A stretch of 64,000 nt of DNA, taken from contig NZ_CP073720.1 in assembly GCF_025137375.1 (NCBI RefSeq), forward strand, positions 7,030,501-7,094,500. The letters are read 5' to 3'. Position numbers and translations under genes: made by a program. Positions within the stretch are counted from its first letter, which is position 1, and every line of letters begins with the position of its first letter. The notes under the pieces are model-generated. The model was not told where the DNA came from, searched no databases, and saw only the letters and a program-made list of their open reading frames with translations. This stretch comes from Dactylosporangium fulvum. Its GTDB lineage: Bacteria > Actinomycetota > Actinomycetes > Mycobacteriales > Micromonosporaceae. Shown here one piece after another: positions 7,864-16,308 of the stretch.

Positions 7864-8685
7864 ATGACCGCCGTCGAGGACGTGACCCAGCAGGTGCGCT
7901 GCACCATCGCGGACGGCGTGGCCCGTATCGTGCTCAGCCGCCCCGAGAAGCTCAACGCGCTCGGACCACCCCAGCGCGAGCGGCTGATCTCGCTGCTGGA
8001 CCAGGCCGGCTCGTCGGTCCAGGTGCGGGCGGTCGTGCTCTCGGCCGTCGGCCGGGCCTTCTGCGCCGGCGGCGACCTCAGCCTCCCCCGGCGCGATCCG
8101 GACGTGGACGGCCGACCGGCCCGAGTCGTGGGCGAGACCGGGCCCGCCGTGCGCAGCGCGCAGGCCCTCATCGCTGCGGTGCTCGACTGCCCCAAGCCAG
8201 TCATCGCCGCGGTGAACGGGGTGGCCGCCGGCATGGGGGCCCAGCTCGCCCTCGCGGCCGACTTCGTGGTGGCCTCGACCGGGGCCCGGTTCGCGGAGCT
8301 GTTCATCACCCGCGGGATCGTGCCCGACGCCGGGGCGGCCTACCTGCTCCCCCGCATCCTCGGGCTGCACCTGGCGAAGCGGCTGCTGCTGCTCGGCGGC
8401 GACCTGTCCGTCATGGACGCCGAGCGACTGGGCATCGTGCACCAGGTGGTCGAACCGGAGGAGCTGGAGACCACCGCCGACGCGTTGGCCACCCGGCTCG
8501 CGGCCGGGCCGACCGTCGCGATCGGTCTGGCCAAGCGCTTGTTGAACCAGTCGCTGGACTCGGACCGGGTCGCGGCGTTCGACCGAGAGGAGATGGCCGT
8601 GGCCATGAACGTCTGGACCGAGGACAGCGCCGAGGGGCTGCGCAGCTTCGCCGAGAAGCGCGACCCGGTCTTCCGGGGGTGGTGA
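7864..8685 (+). CDS. Enoyl-CoA hydratase/isomerase family protein
   Basis: The ATG at 7864 follows GGAGG at the end of the second 86-bp repeat and gives a normal 273-residue crotonase. An in-frame start at 7828 would add repeat-encoded residues and is less likely. Oxyanion-hole segments are FCAGGDLSLPRR and NGVAAGMGAQLALAADFV, and FAELFITRGIVPDAGA carries the residues around the catalytic acid, closest to PaaG/EchA-type isomerases or hydratases. It probably hydrates or isomerises the product of the preceding acyl-CoA dehydrogenase pair. It overlaps no other gene, and the amidohydrolase-like gene starts 4 bases after its stop. Confidence 0.87.
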   Translation: MTAVEDVTQQVRCTIADGVARIVLSRPEKLNALGPPQRERLISLLDQAGSSVQVRAVVLSAVGRAFCAGGDLSLPRRDPDVDGRPARVVGETGPAVRSAQALIAAVLDCPKPVIAAVNGVAAGMGAQLALAADFVVASTGARFAELFITRGIVPDAGAAYLLPRILGLHLAKRLLLLGGDLSVMDAERLGIVHQVVEPEELETTADALATRLAAGPTVAIGLAKRLLNQSLDSDRVAAFDREEMAVAMNVWTEDSAEGLRSFAEKRDPVFRGW

Positions 8686-8689
8686 GGCG

Positions 8690-9574
8690 ATGCCCAGGCC
8701 CACCGACATCGGTGTCATCGACCTGATGATGGGAATCCCCAAGGGACCCACCGACGACAGCTGGCGCAGGTTCCTCGGCACCCAGCTGCGCGACCAGGAG
8801 AGCCGGGAGACGTACCGGTTCCCGGCCGAGTACATGTACAAGAGCCTGCCCGACCAGCGGTTCAGCGCCGACGGCGCCAAGGCCGTGCTGCTGGAGATGG
8901 ACCGCTGGGGCGTCGAGCACGGTATGATCACGGTGAGTCACGAGGACGAGCTCGCGGTCGCGGCCCTGCGGGCCCACCCCGACCGCTTCCTCGGCGCGTT
9001 CCCGGTCGACCCCAACGCCGGGATGGAGGGCGTGCGCGCGCTGCGGCGGGCGGTCGAGGAGCTGGGCGTGGTGGCGGCAAGCGCGATGCCGAGTGGCCTC
9101 AACCCGCCGGTGCCCATCAACGACAAGCGGTTCTACCCGCTCTACGCCGCCTGCATCGACCTGGACATCCCCATCTTCGTCTGTGCCGGCGTGCCCGGAC
9201 CCCGCATCCCGTTCGCGGCCCAGGAGGTCGCCCTCATCGACGAGGTCTGCTGGTTCTTCCCCGAGCTGCGCTTCGTCACCCGCCACGGGTGCGAGCCGTG
9301 GGTGGACCTGGCCGTGAAGCTGCTGCTGAAGTGGCCGAACCTGTACTACTCGACCAGCGCCTTCGCCCCGCGCTACTACCCGAAGGAGATCCTGGACTTC
9401 GCCAACACCCGTGGCGCGGACAAGGTGCTCTACGCCGGTTACTTCCCGATGGGCCTGTCGCTGGAGCGCATCTTCACCGAGCTCGACGAGTTGCCGCTGC
9501 ATGAGCACGTGTGGGAGAAGTTCCTGCGCACCAACGCCCTGAAGGTGCTCGGCCGCGCCGCGGAAGGAGCATGA
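8690..9574 (+). CDS. Amidohydrolase-2 family protein lacking the metal-binding motifs
   Basis: 294 residues, preceded by GTGAGG. The overall pattern fits the amidohydrolase_2 (TIM barrel) family, including RHGCEPWVDL and a C-terminal helix pair. However, the N-terminal HxH of metal-dependent members is replaced by VIDLMMGIP, and the usual GSD.P near the C-terminus reads LYAGYFPMG. Without these residues a metal-dependent hydrolysis is doubtful. This degenerate type is, from memory, common beside acyl-CoA genes in actinomycetes; its reaction is unknown, and decarboxylase-like or non-hydrolytic chemistry is possible. It sits mid-operon, one base before the next gene. Confidence 0.75.
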   Translation: MPRPTDIGVIDLMMGIPKGPTDDSWRRFLGTQLRDQESRETYRFPAEYMYKSLPDQRFSADGAKAVLLEMDRWGVEHGMITVSHEDELAVAALRAHPDRFLGAFPVDPNAGMEGVRALRRAVEELGVVAASAMPSGLNPPVPINDKRFYPLYAACIDLDIPIFVCAGVPGPRIPFAAQEVALIDEVCWFFPELRFVTRHGCEPWVDLAVKLLLKWPNLYYSTSAFAPRYYPKEILDFANTRGADKVLYAGYFPMGLSLERIFTELDELPLHEHVWEKFLRTNALKVLGRAAEGA

Positions 9575-9575
9575 C

Positions 9576-10649
9576 ATGGCCCGTCGCGCAATCGTCGTCG
9601 GAACCGGCTTCGGCCTGCGGGTGCACGTGCCGGCCCTGCGGGCGGCGGGGTTCGAGGTGGCCGCGCTGGTCGGCCAGGACGCCGAGCGGACGGCCCGCCG
9701 GGCCCAGCGGGTCGGCGTGGCGGCCGGGTTCGACTCGCTCGCGGCCGCGCTCGACGCCACCGATGCCGAGGTCGTCACGATCGCCACGCCGCCGGACACG
9801 CACGCCGATCTGGCCCAGCTGGCCATCGCGGCCGGCCGGCACGTGATCTGCGAGAAACCGCTGGCGCTCTCGGTCGACCAGGCCGAGGCCATGACGAAGG
9901 CGGCCGACGCGGCCAGCCTCGTCGCCCTGGTCGGCACCGAATTCCGGTGGGATCCCGCGGTCGAGGCGGTCCGCGACGCGATCGACTCGGGCCGTGTGGG
10001 CCGAGCGCACACGGCCACGGTCGTGCGGTCCTACCCGATCCTGGCCGCCGCCGACGCGGGCGCACCCGGCTGGTGGTTCGATCCGGCGCGCGGTGGTGGG
10101 TGGCTGCGGGCCAACGGCACGCACCTGCTGGACCAGCTCCAGCTCTGGCTCGGCCCGATCGTGGAGGTGTCGGCCACGCTGGGCCAGGCAGTGCCCCGGC
10201 CGACCGGCGGGGCCGACGACGGCTACGGCGTGCTGTTCCGCACCGCGGCCGGTGCGGTCGGGGTGATCCAGGAGTGCGCGGCGGCCTGGGGTGAGCCGGT
10301 CGAGGTGACCCGGGTGGCCGGCACCGCCGGCACGGTATCCATTGTGGATGATCAGGCGTACCTCACCACGCCGGACGGGTCACGCCGGCTGACCCCGGAC
10401 GCACCCCCGCCGCCGTCGACGGTCTCCGGCGACACCCGCCCCTGGACCGCGCAGGAGATCGCGTCCTACACCGGCCTCGCCCGTTGGCTGTACCAGCGGC
10501 TCGACCACCCGGACGGCGAGACGGCACCACGCTTCCCCCGCCCGGCGACCTTCGCCGACGGTTTGGCCGTGCTCCGCGTGATCGAGGCGATCCAGACGTC
10601 GGCCGCGCAGCGCCGCACCGTCCCCGTCCCGTCCGGAGGACTCCCATGA
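9576..10649 (+). CDS. Gfo/Idh/MocA-family NAD(P)-dependent oxidoreductase
   Basis: 357 residues. An N-terminal Rossmann domain starts IVVGTGFGLRVHVPAL. The family EKP motif with the catalytic lysine is seen as ICEKPLALS near residue 93. The C-terminal half is the alpha/beta dimerisation and substrate domain. Such enzymes oxidise or reduce hydroxyl groups on sugars, cyclitols or related rings with NAD(P). Nothing in the neighbourhood suggests a sugar pathway, so the substrate is open. It is one base from the upstream gene, and its TGA overlaps the next ATG. Confidence 0.83.
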   Translation: MARRAIVVGTGFGLRVHVPALRAAGFEVAALVGQDAERTARRAQRVGVAAGFDSLAAALDATDAEVVTIATPPDTHADLAQLAIAAGRHVICEKPLALSVDQAEAMTKAADAASLVALVGTEFRWDPAVEAVRDAIDSGRVGRAHTATVVRSYPILAAADAGAPGWWFDPARGGGWLRANGTHLLDQLQLWLGPIVEVSATLGQAVPRPTGGADDGYGVLFRTAAGAVGVIQECAAAWGEPVEVTRVAGTAGTVSIVDDQAYLTTPDGSRRLTPDAPPPPSTVSGDTRPWTAQEIASYTGLARWLYQRLDHPDGETAPRFPRPATFADGLAVLRVIEAIQTSAAQRRTVPVPSGGLP

Positions 10650-11302
10650 GCCGACGACTCGACAGTGAGGTGATCCGGCCCGGCGACACCGCGGTGCTGA
10701 CGATGGAACTGCAGCGGGGCATCGTCGGCACCGAGAGCCTGGTGCCGCAGCTGGGCGAGCAGCTGCGGGTCTCCGGTGGCGTGGACAGCGTACGCCGGCT
10801 GCTGGTCGCGGCCCGCTCGGCCGGGGTCGCGGTCGTGCACGCCACCGTGGCCCAGCGAGCGGGCGGTCGGCGGGCCGCCGGCAACGCGCCGATCCTCGAG
10901 CGGGCCGAGGCGATGACCGACCACCTGCTCACCGGTTCGGTGTCGGCGCAGCTGTTGCCGGAGTTGGGGCCGGAGCCCGATGACATCACGGTCGAGCGGC
11001 TGCACGGCGTGACCCCGTTCACCGGCACCGAGCTCGACGCGACCCTGCGCGGCTTGGGGGTGCGCACGATCGTCCTGGTCGGCGTGTCGTTGAACATGGG
11101 CATCCTGGGTGCCTCGATGGAGGCGGTGGGGCTGGGCTACCGCGTGGTGGTGCCGGTCGACGGGGTGGCCGGCGTCCCGGCCGACTACGCGGCGGACGTG
11201 ATCCGGCACAGCCTGCGCTACCTGGCCACACTGTCGACAGTGGACGACATTGTCGCGGCCTGGCCGGTGCCGACCGAGCGGACGGAGCAGGCATGGGCCT
11301 GA
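10646..11302 (+). CDS. Isochorismatase-fold (cysteine hydrolase family) protein without the catalytic triad
   Basis: 218 residues. The ATG at 10646 overlaps the previous stop, and GGAGGA lies 6-8 bases upstream. The fold is recognisable from strand AVLTMELQRG, PFTGTELDATLRGLG and VLVGVSLNMGILG. In active members the first motif has Asp, a central motif has Lys and the last motif has Cys (T.VCV). Here these positions read Glu, Arg-like (VERLHG) and Gly, so the Asp-Lys-Cys triad is absent. It may be a binding or non-hydrolytic protein. Its 3' end overlaps the SDR gene by 10 bases. Confidence 0.8.
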   Translation: MSRRLDSEVIRPGDTAVLTMELQRGIVGTESLVPQLGEQLRVSGGVDSVRRLLVAARSAGVAVVHATVAQRAGGRRAAGNAPILERAEAMTDHLLTGSVSAQLLPELGPEPDDITVERLHGVTPFTGTELDATLRGLGVRTIVLVGVSLNMGILGASMEAVGLGYRVVVPVDGVAGVPADYAADVIRHSLRYLATLSTVDDIVAAWPVPTERTEQAWA

Positions 11303-12069
11303 GTGGACGAGTCGCCGCCATCGCGGGCGTGGGTCCGGGACTGGGCCGCGACCTCGCCGTGACCTTCGCCGCGGCCGGGGCCGACGTGGCGCTGCTGGCC
11401 CGCAAGAGTGCCTATCTGGAGGAGGTCGCGCGCGAGGTCGTCGCGGCCGGACAGGCGGCGCTGTGCCTTCCGACCGACCTGACCGACCGGGCCCGTTGCG
11501 CCGAGGCCGCGCGGCTCGTGGGCGAGCGGTACGGCGCGGTCGACGTCCTGGTGCACAACGCGTTCTCCCGGCCGCCGCTCGGGCCGTTGGGCGAGCGCTC
11601 GGCCGCCGACTGGCACGCGGCGGTCGACGGCAACATCCTGTCGGCGACCAACCTGCTGTACGAGCTGCTGCCGCTCATGAAGGGGCGGCCGGCATCGGTC
11701 ATCCTGGTGAGCTCCATCTCGGCCCGCCAGCCGTACCCGGAGTCCGGCATCTACGCGGCCATGAAGTCGGCCATGCTCACGCTGGTCCAGGTCCTGGCCC
11801 GCGAGCTCGGCCCGCACGGGGTCCGGGTCAACGCCGTGGTCCCCGGCTACATCGAGTCGGACAACCTCGAGGCGTTCTTCGCCGACGTCGGCACGCGCCG
11901 GGGCACGAGCGCCGCGCATGCCCGGCAGGCCGCCGAGGCGACGACCTGCCTGGGCCGGTTCGTGACGGCCCGCGAGGTGGCCGACGTGGTCGCCTTCTTC
12001 GGGTCATCGGCCTCGGCCGGCGTGACCGGGCAGACGCTGGACGTCAATGCCGGCCAATGGTTCGGCTGA
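11293..12069 (+). CDS. Short-chain dehydrogenase/reductase (SDR)
   Basis: 258 residues of classical SDR type. The cofactor motif reads GVGPGLG near residue 10, the structural N is in LVHNAFS instead of the usual NNAG, the serine lies in VSSISARQ, and the catalytic Tyr and Lys in YAAMK. It should oxidise or reduce an alcohol/ketone with NAD(P), possibly the beta-hydroxyacyl-CoA or a ring alcohol in this pathway. The start lies inside the preceding gene (10-base overlap). After its stop comes a 37-base gap before the ABC transporter genes. Confidence 0.86.
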   Translation: MGLSGRVAAIAGVGPGLGRDLAVTFAAAGADVALLARKSAYLEEVAREVVAAGQAALCLPTDLTDRARCAEAARLVGERYGAVDVLVHNAFSRPPLGPLGERSAADWHAAVDGNILSATNLLYELLPLMKGRPASVILVSSISARQPYPESGIYAAMKSAMLTLVQVLARELGPHGVRVNAVVPGYIESDNLEAFFADVGTRRGTSAAHARQAAEATTCLGRFVTAREVADVVAFFGSSASAGVTGQTLDVNAGQWFG

Positions 12070-12106
12070 CCCGTCAACACCCCGCCCTGAGAACACCTGG
12101 AGCACA

Positions 12107-12937
12107 GTGGACACACAGACACGGCACGCGACCTCGGCGCCTCCGCCAACGGCGCCCACCAACGCCAAGCTGCTCGCATCGGGCGTGGAGCGGCAGTTCA
12201 TCTCCGGAAAGCACCGCGTACACGCCCTCGGCCCGCTCGACCTGAGGGTGGCCGACGGGGAGTTCGTCTGCCTGGTCGGCCCGTCCGGCTGCGGCAAGTC
12301 GACGTTTCTGCGCGTCGTCAACGGCCTGCTGCCGCCGACCGCCGGCACCCTCGACCTCTGGCTGGACGAGGGCCGGGCGGCGACGTCCATGGTCTTCCAG
12401 GACTACGGCGTGCTGCCCTGGAAGACCGTCCTGGCCAACGTGCGGTTCGGCCTCGACATGGCCAAGGTGCCGCGGCGGGAGGCGAACGAGCGGGCGATGG
12501 ACTGGATCCGTCGGATCGGTCTGAACGGCTTCGAGAAGGCCTACCCGGCCACCCTCTCCGGTGGCATGCGCCAGCGGGTGTCGATCGCCCGGGCGCTGGC
12601 CGTGCAGCCCCAGATCCTGCTCATGGACGAGCCGTTCGCCGCCGTGGACGCCCAGATGCGGGTCGTGCTGCAGGAGGTGCTCCTCAAGGTCTGGGAGGAG
12701 GACCGGCGCACGGTCATCTTCGTGACCCACAGCCTCGAGGAGGCCCTCGTCCTGGGCGACCGCGTGGTGGTCGTGTCGGCCCGGCCCGGCCGGGTGGTCA
12801 GTGACATCACGGTCCCGTTCGGGCGTCCCCGCTCGAGCGACCTGCGCCGCACGCCCGAGTTCTCGGCCCTGCAGCAGAACGTCTGGGATGTGCTGCGCGA
12901 CGAGGTCCAGGCCTCGTTGGCGGCGGGAGAGGAGTAG
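12107..12937 (+). CDS. ABC transporter ATP-binding protein, nitrate/sulfonate/taurine type
   Basis: 276 residues with Walker A GPSGCGKST (near residue 66), Q-loop FQDYGVLPWK, signature LSGGMRQRVSIARAL and Walker B LLMDEPFAAVD. This is the SsuB/TauB/NrtD subfamily. GTG at 12107 is chosen because a GGAG site is 4-6 bases upstream. It energises import of the solute caught by the downstream lipoprotein. The ATPase, permease, binding-protein order is typical of sulfonate, taurine, nitrate, riboflavin/pyrimidine and aromatic acid importers. The position inside a degradation operon suggests uptake of the growth substrate rather than of sulfur. Confidence 0.9.
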   Translation: MDTQTRHATSAPPPTAPTNAKLLASGVERQFISGKHRVHALGPLDLRVADGEFVCLVGPSGCGKSTFLRVVNGLLPPTAGTLDLWLDEGRAATSMVFQDYGVLPWKTVLANVRFGLDMAKVPRREANERAMDWIRRIGLNGFEKAYPATLSGGMRQRVSIARALAVQPQILLMDEPFAAVDAQMRVVLQEVLLKVWEEDRRTVIFVTHSLEEALVLGDRVVVVSARPGRVVSDITVPFGRPRSSDLRRTPEFSALQQNVWDVLRDEVQASLAAGEE

Positions 12938-12939
12938 TC

Positions 12940-13830
12940 ATGGCCCAGACAACCGCGCTCGTGCCGCCGGACGAGCAGACGAACGGACGGATGGTACGCC
13001 GCGAAGCCTCGGCGACCCCGGAGAAGGCCTCGGCCCGCCGGCGCCGGCGCCGGCTCATCGAGATCGCGCTGGGCGTCGGCGCCCCGGTGGTGCTGTTCGT
13101 GCTGTGGCAGGTGGCCGCGACGAGCGGTGCGGTGAACCCACTGTTCTTCCCGCCGCCGACCAAGGTCTGGAGCGCCGCCCTCCAGCTCATCGAGAGCGGC
13201 GAACTGTTCCACCATCTCTGGGTCAGCCTGACCCGGGTGCTCATCGGCTGCGCCATGGGCGTCGTCTCGGGGGTGGCCGCCGGCGTCGCGCTCGGTGCCT
13301 CCCGCTGGGTCCGGGCCACGCTCGAGCCGCTGCTCTCGGCGCTCTACACGGTGCCGAAGCTGGCCATCTTCCCGTTGCTGCTGCTCATCTTCGGCCTCAC
13401 CGACACGGCTCTGAACGTGGCCATCGGCATGACGGTCTTCTTCTTCATGTGGGTCAGCACGATGGCCGCGTTCCTGGCCGTGACTCCGGGGCACCGCGAG
13501 GTGGCGCAGAGTTTCGACGCCGGACCGTGGCAGACCTTCGGGCATGTCCTGTTCCCGGCCGCCCTGCCGCAGATGTTCATCGGCCTGCGGATGTCGGTCA
13601 GCGTCGCCGTGCTCATGATGGTCGGCGTCGAGTTCACCCAGTCGAACGAGGGCATCGGCTATCTCATCTGGTACTCGTGGACGCTTTTCCAGGCGCCCAA
13701 GATGTACGTCGGCATCGTGGCGGTCGCCGTCATGGGACTGCTGCTCAGCAACATCGTCAAATGGGTGTCGCTACTCGTGCTGCCGTGGGCTCGCGTCGAG
13801 ATCGAAGGCGGCGACCGGAACCTGCTGTAA
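12940..13830 (+). CDS. ABC transporter permease, SsuC/TauC type
   Basis: 296 residues. A basic N-terminal tail is followed by about six membrane spans. The EAA-type loop that docks on the ATPase reads EVAQSFDAGPWQTFGHVLFP, where G is conserved. It begins 2 bases after the ATPase stop with GGAGAGGAG upstream, so the two are one transcription unit. It forms a homodimeric channel in the cell membrane for the solute bound by the next gene product. Confidence 0.9.
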   Translation: MAQTTALVPPDEQTNGRMVRREASATPEKASARRRRRRLIEIALGVGAPVVLFVLWQVAATSGAVNPLFFPPPTKVWSAALQLIESGELFHHLWVSLTRVLIGCAMGVVSGVAAGVALGASRWVRATLEPLLSALYTVPKLAIFPLLLLIFGLTDTALNVAIGMTVFFFMWVSTMAAFLAVTPGHREVAQSFDAGPWQTFGHVLFPAALPQMFIGLRMSVSVAVLMMVGVEFTQSNEGIGYLIWYSWTLFQAPKMYVGIVAVAVMGLLLSNIVKWVSLLVLPWARVEIEGGDRNLL

Positions 13831-13863
13831 ACCCGTTTCCCTGTCCCGAGAAAGGAAGTCGCA

Positions 13864-14946
13864 GTGCGCCGATTAGCCGCCACATCCATCGTCGCCGCCC
13901 TCGCCGCCTCGCTGTTGTCCGCCTGTGGCGGCAACGGCGCGGCGCCGGGCGAGACCGCGCCCCAGCCCACGAACGCGCTCAGCGCCGGCCCGACCGGGCC
14001 GAACACCCCCGCGCCGAAGCCGCTGCCGAGCGAGGTCACGGTCAACGCCTCACTCCCCTTCCGCAACATCGAGGCGTACGCGCCGTTGCTGCTCGCCGAG
14101 TATTTCGGTGAGTTCAAGAAGGAAAACATCAAGATCAATATCCAGCTGGTCCAGACGAACAACCTCGTCGTCGTGATGCAGAAGGGCGACATCGACTTCG
14201 CGCCGGCCGCGCCGTCGGCCGGTCTGTTCAACGCCATCGAGGGCGGGGCCGACATCAAGGGCATCGGCGGCGGGGTCAGTTGGAGCCCGGCCAACCACCA
14301 GGGCTACTACGTGCGCAAGAGCCTGCTCAAGGCGGACGGCTCCTTCAGTGCCTGCGACCTGAAGGGCAAGAAGGTGTCGACCGGCTCCGCGACCGGTCTC
14401 GGCTCCCCGGCAGTGGTGGAGCTGGCGGCGTACCTGAAGACCTGCAACCTCACCGTGAAGGACGTGACGATCGTCCCGCTGGGCGGCGCCGACCTGCTGG
14501 CCGGACTCGACTCGGGCGCCGTCGACGCCGGCAACCTGAGCGACCCGGTGTGGACCACCGCCGAGAAGGCCGGCCACAAGCTCATCATCCCGTTCAACGC
14601 CTCCATCACGAGCTACTGGATGGGGAAGATCCGCACCGAGAAGCCGGACGTGGCCGCGGCCATCCTGCGCGCACTCGTCCGGACCAGCCGCACCTACCTG
14701 CAGGGCGACTACCGCAGCAACCCGGAGGTGAAGCAGGGCCTCATCAAGTCGATGGAGGCGACCGAGGCGCAACTCACCGGACCGTCCAGCCTGATCTTCG
14801 ACCCGGACTTCAAGTTCCCCGTCTCGAACATCGTCCCCATCCAGACGGCCTGGGCCCAGATCGGCGGCATCGTCAACTTCGACAAGCCCCTGCCCGACTC
14901 GAAGCTCTTCGACGACCGGCCGCGGCAAGTGGCACTGGCCGCGTAA
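13864..14946 (+). CDS. ABC transporter substrate-binding lipoprotein, SsuA/NMT1 type
   Basis: 360 residues. A signal peptide ends in the lipobox LLSAC with the lipid-modified Cys at residue 21. It is followed by a Gly/Pro/Ala-rich linker and a type II periplasmic-binding fold with FKKENIKIN, GDIDFAPAAPSAGLFNAI and DAGNLSDPVW, as in SsuA/TauA/ThiY-like proteins. The start GTG follows AAAGGA. It is anchored outside the cell and delivers the solute to the permease encoded directly upstream. The ligand cannot be read from the sequence; the operon suggests a carboxylic or aromatic compound. Confidence 0.88.
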   Translation: MRRLAATSIVAALAASLLSACGGNGAAPGETAPQPTNALSAGPTGPNTPAPKPLPSEVTVNASLPFRNIEAYAPLLLAEYFGEFKKENIKINIQLVQTNNLVVVMQKGDIDFAPAAPSAGLFNAIEGGADIKGIGGGVSWSPANHQGYYVRKSLLKADGSFSACDLKGKKVSTGSATGLGSPAVVELAAYLKTCNLTVKDVTIVPLGGADLLAGLDSGAVDAGNLSDPVWTTAEKAGHKLIIPFNASITSYWMGKIRTEKPDVAAAILRALVRTSRTYLQGDYRSNPEVKQGLIKSMEATEAQLTGPSSLIFDPDFKFPVSNIVPIQTAWAQIGGIVNFDKPLPDSKLFDDRPRQVALAA

Positions 14947-14949
14947 CCG

Positions 14950-15249
14950 ATGCGCAAATTCCTGGCCATCGGCCACCACGGTCCGGTCGACCCCGAGCTG
15001 GGACTGCGGATCGCCGATGTGGCCGTCGACTGGATCTCGGCCCGGCTGGCCGACGGCACCTTCGACTGCCTGTACTCGATGGCCGGCGGAGGGCGGATGA
15101 TCGTCGCGAACGCGGACAGCGAGGAGACGCTGCTGGCGATGCTGCGGGCGGCTCCGGACGCACCCCGCGAGTGGACGTTCACCGAACTGTTCGACGGCAT
15201 CGAGGTCATCAGGAAGTACGTCGAGTCCATGCGGTCCGAGAACACGTGA
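14950..15249 (+). CDS. Small muconolactone-isomerase/YciI-like (ferredoxin-like fold) protein
   Basis: 99 residues, starting 3 bases after the lipoprotein stop. The pattern of beta-alpha-beta repeats (start RKFLAIGHHG, later YSMAGGGRMIVANADS, LLAMLRAAP, WTFTELF) fits the dimeric alpha-beta barrel group that contains muconolactone delta-isomerase and YciI-like proteins. It is the last gene of the long operon and is followed directly by a strong hairpin. It may isomerise a lactone or other ring-cleavage product. Family call is moderate and function is inference. Confidence 0.6.
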   Translation: MRKFLAIGHHGPVDPELGLRIADVAVDWISARLADGTFDCLYSMAGGGRMIVANADSEETLLAMLRAAPDAPREWTFTELFDGIEVIRKYVESMRSENT

Positions 15250-15254
15250 GGTAC

Positions 15255-15286
15255 CTGCTGGGCGGGCCGTCGGGCCCGCCCAGCAG
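15255..15286 (+). terminator. Strong GC hairpin ending the long catabolic operon
   Basis: The perfectly paired arms CTGCTGGGCGGGCC and GGCCCGCCCAGCAG (14 bp) surround a 4-base loop, starting 6 bases after the stop of the 99-aa gene. There is no T-tract, as is common for actinomycete terminators. It should stop or attenuate transcription before the alcohol dehydrogenase gene. Confidence 0.75.
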
Positions 15287-15321
15287 CCTGTCCGAAGGCT
15301 CGTCTGAAAGGGAGCACAGCG

Positions 15322-16308
15322 ATGAGTGACATGTGGGCGGCCCAACTCGTTGCACCGTCGACGTTCGCCGACGTCCGCGTTCCGGTGCCGACCGCGCCGG
15401 CCCTTGCCCCCGGCGAGGTGCTGCTGCGGGTGCGCGCCGGTGCGATCTGCGGCAGCGACATGCCACTGTTCAAGGGCGCCATCCAGCGCTCGGGCGGGCT
15501 GGGCAACCACCCGGACGGCGCGCTACCGGGCCCGGGCTGCCCGATGCACGAGGTCGTGGGCGACGTGCTCGCCTCACGGCACCCCGACTTCGAGGCCGGC
15601 ACCACTGCCGTGGGCTGGGCCCTGGGCCAGGACGCGATCGCCGAACTGGTCGTCACCGAAGGGGACTCGCTGGTTCCCGACGACGGCTCGCTGCCGCCGG
15701 CCAGCGCGGTCGTCGCCCAGCCGTTGGCCTGTGTGATCTACGCGGTCGAGCGGATGGGGGACGTGTCCGGGCAGCGGGTCGCCGTCCTCGGCCAGGGGCC
15801 GATCGGCATGCTGTTCAGCCATGTCCTGAAATCGATGGGCCGGGCGGACCACGTGGTCGGCGTCGACCGCGTCGACCGGTCGGCCGAGGCGCGGGTCTTC
15901 GGCGTCGACGAGTTCGTCCGGGCGTCGTGCGACCGGTGGGTGGAGTCGCTCGCCGCGGACGACCGACCGCAGGTCGTGGTCGAGTCCATCGGGCACCAGG
16001 TCGGCACTCTCACCTGCGCCGTCGACGCGGTCGCCGACGGCGGCCTGGTCTACTACTTCGGGGTGCCCGACGACCTCGTCTACCCGGTTCCGATGCACAC
16101 GTTCTTCCGCAAGGACCTGACCCTGCGGGCCGGCACCACCAAGGACCGCCGGCGGGTGCTCCGGCTCGCCCAGCAGTACCTGCGCGAGCATCCCTCGATC
16201 CTGGACGCCTACGTCACGCACCGGCTGCCCATGGCGCGTGTCCAGGATGCCTACGAGCTGGCCGCCGCCCCGCGCGCCGGTCAGCTCAAAGTGGTCCTCG
16301 AGTCGTGA
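15322..16308 (+). CDS. Zinc-type medium-chain alcohol dehydrogenase
   Basis: 328 residues, preceded by AAAGGGAG. The GroES-like domain has the catalytic zinc ligands in AICGSD and PMHEVVG. The cofactor-binding domain has VLGQGPIG. The structural-zinc loop with four Cys is absent, so it belongs to the shorter sorbitol/threonine-dehydrogenase-like branch. It should interconvert an alcohol and a ketone/aldehyde with NAD(P). The preceding hairpin makes separate or attenuated transcription likely. Its 3' end overlaps the convergent luciferase-like gene by 28 bases. Confidence 0.85.
   Translation: MSDMWAAQLVAPSTFADVRVPVPTAPALAPGEVLLRVRAGAICGSDMPLFKGAIQRSGGLGNHPDGALPGPGCPMHEVVGDVLASRHPDFEAGTTAVGWALGQDAIAELVVTEGDSLVPDDGSLPPASAVVAQPLACVIYAVERMGDVSGQRVAVLGQGPIGMLFSHVLKSMGRADHVVGVDRVDRSAEARVFGVDEFVRASCDRWVESLAADDRPQVVVESIGHQVGTLTCAVDAVADGGLVYYFGVPDDLVYPVPMHTFFRKDLTLRAGTTKDRRRVLRLAQQYLREHPSILDAYVTHRLPMARVQDAYELAAAPRAGQLKVVLES

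Noticed and set aside
7692..7867. Two 29-codon ORFs inside the 86-bp repeats as real genes
   Set aside because: Their sequence is fixed by the repeat itself, with no homology visible; treated as part of the repeat structure.
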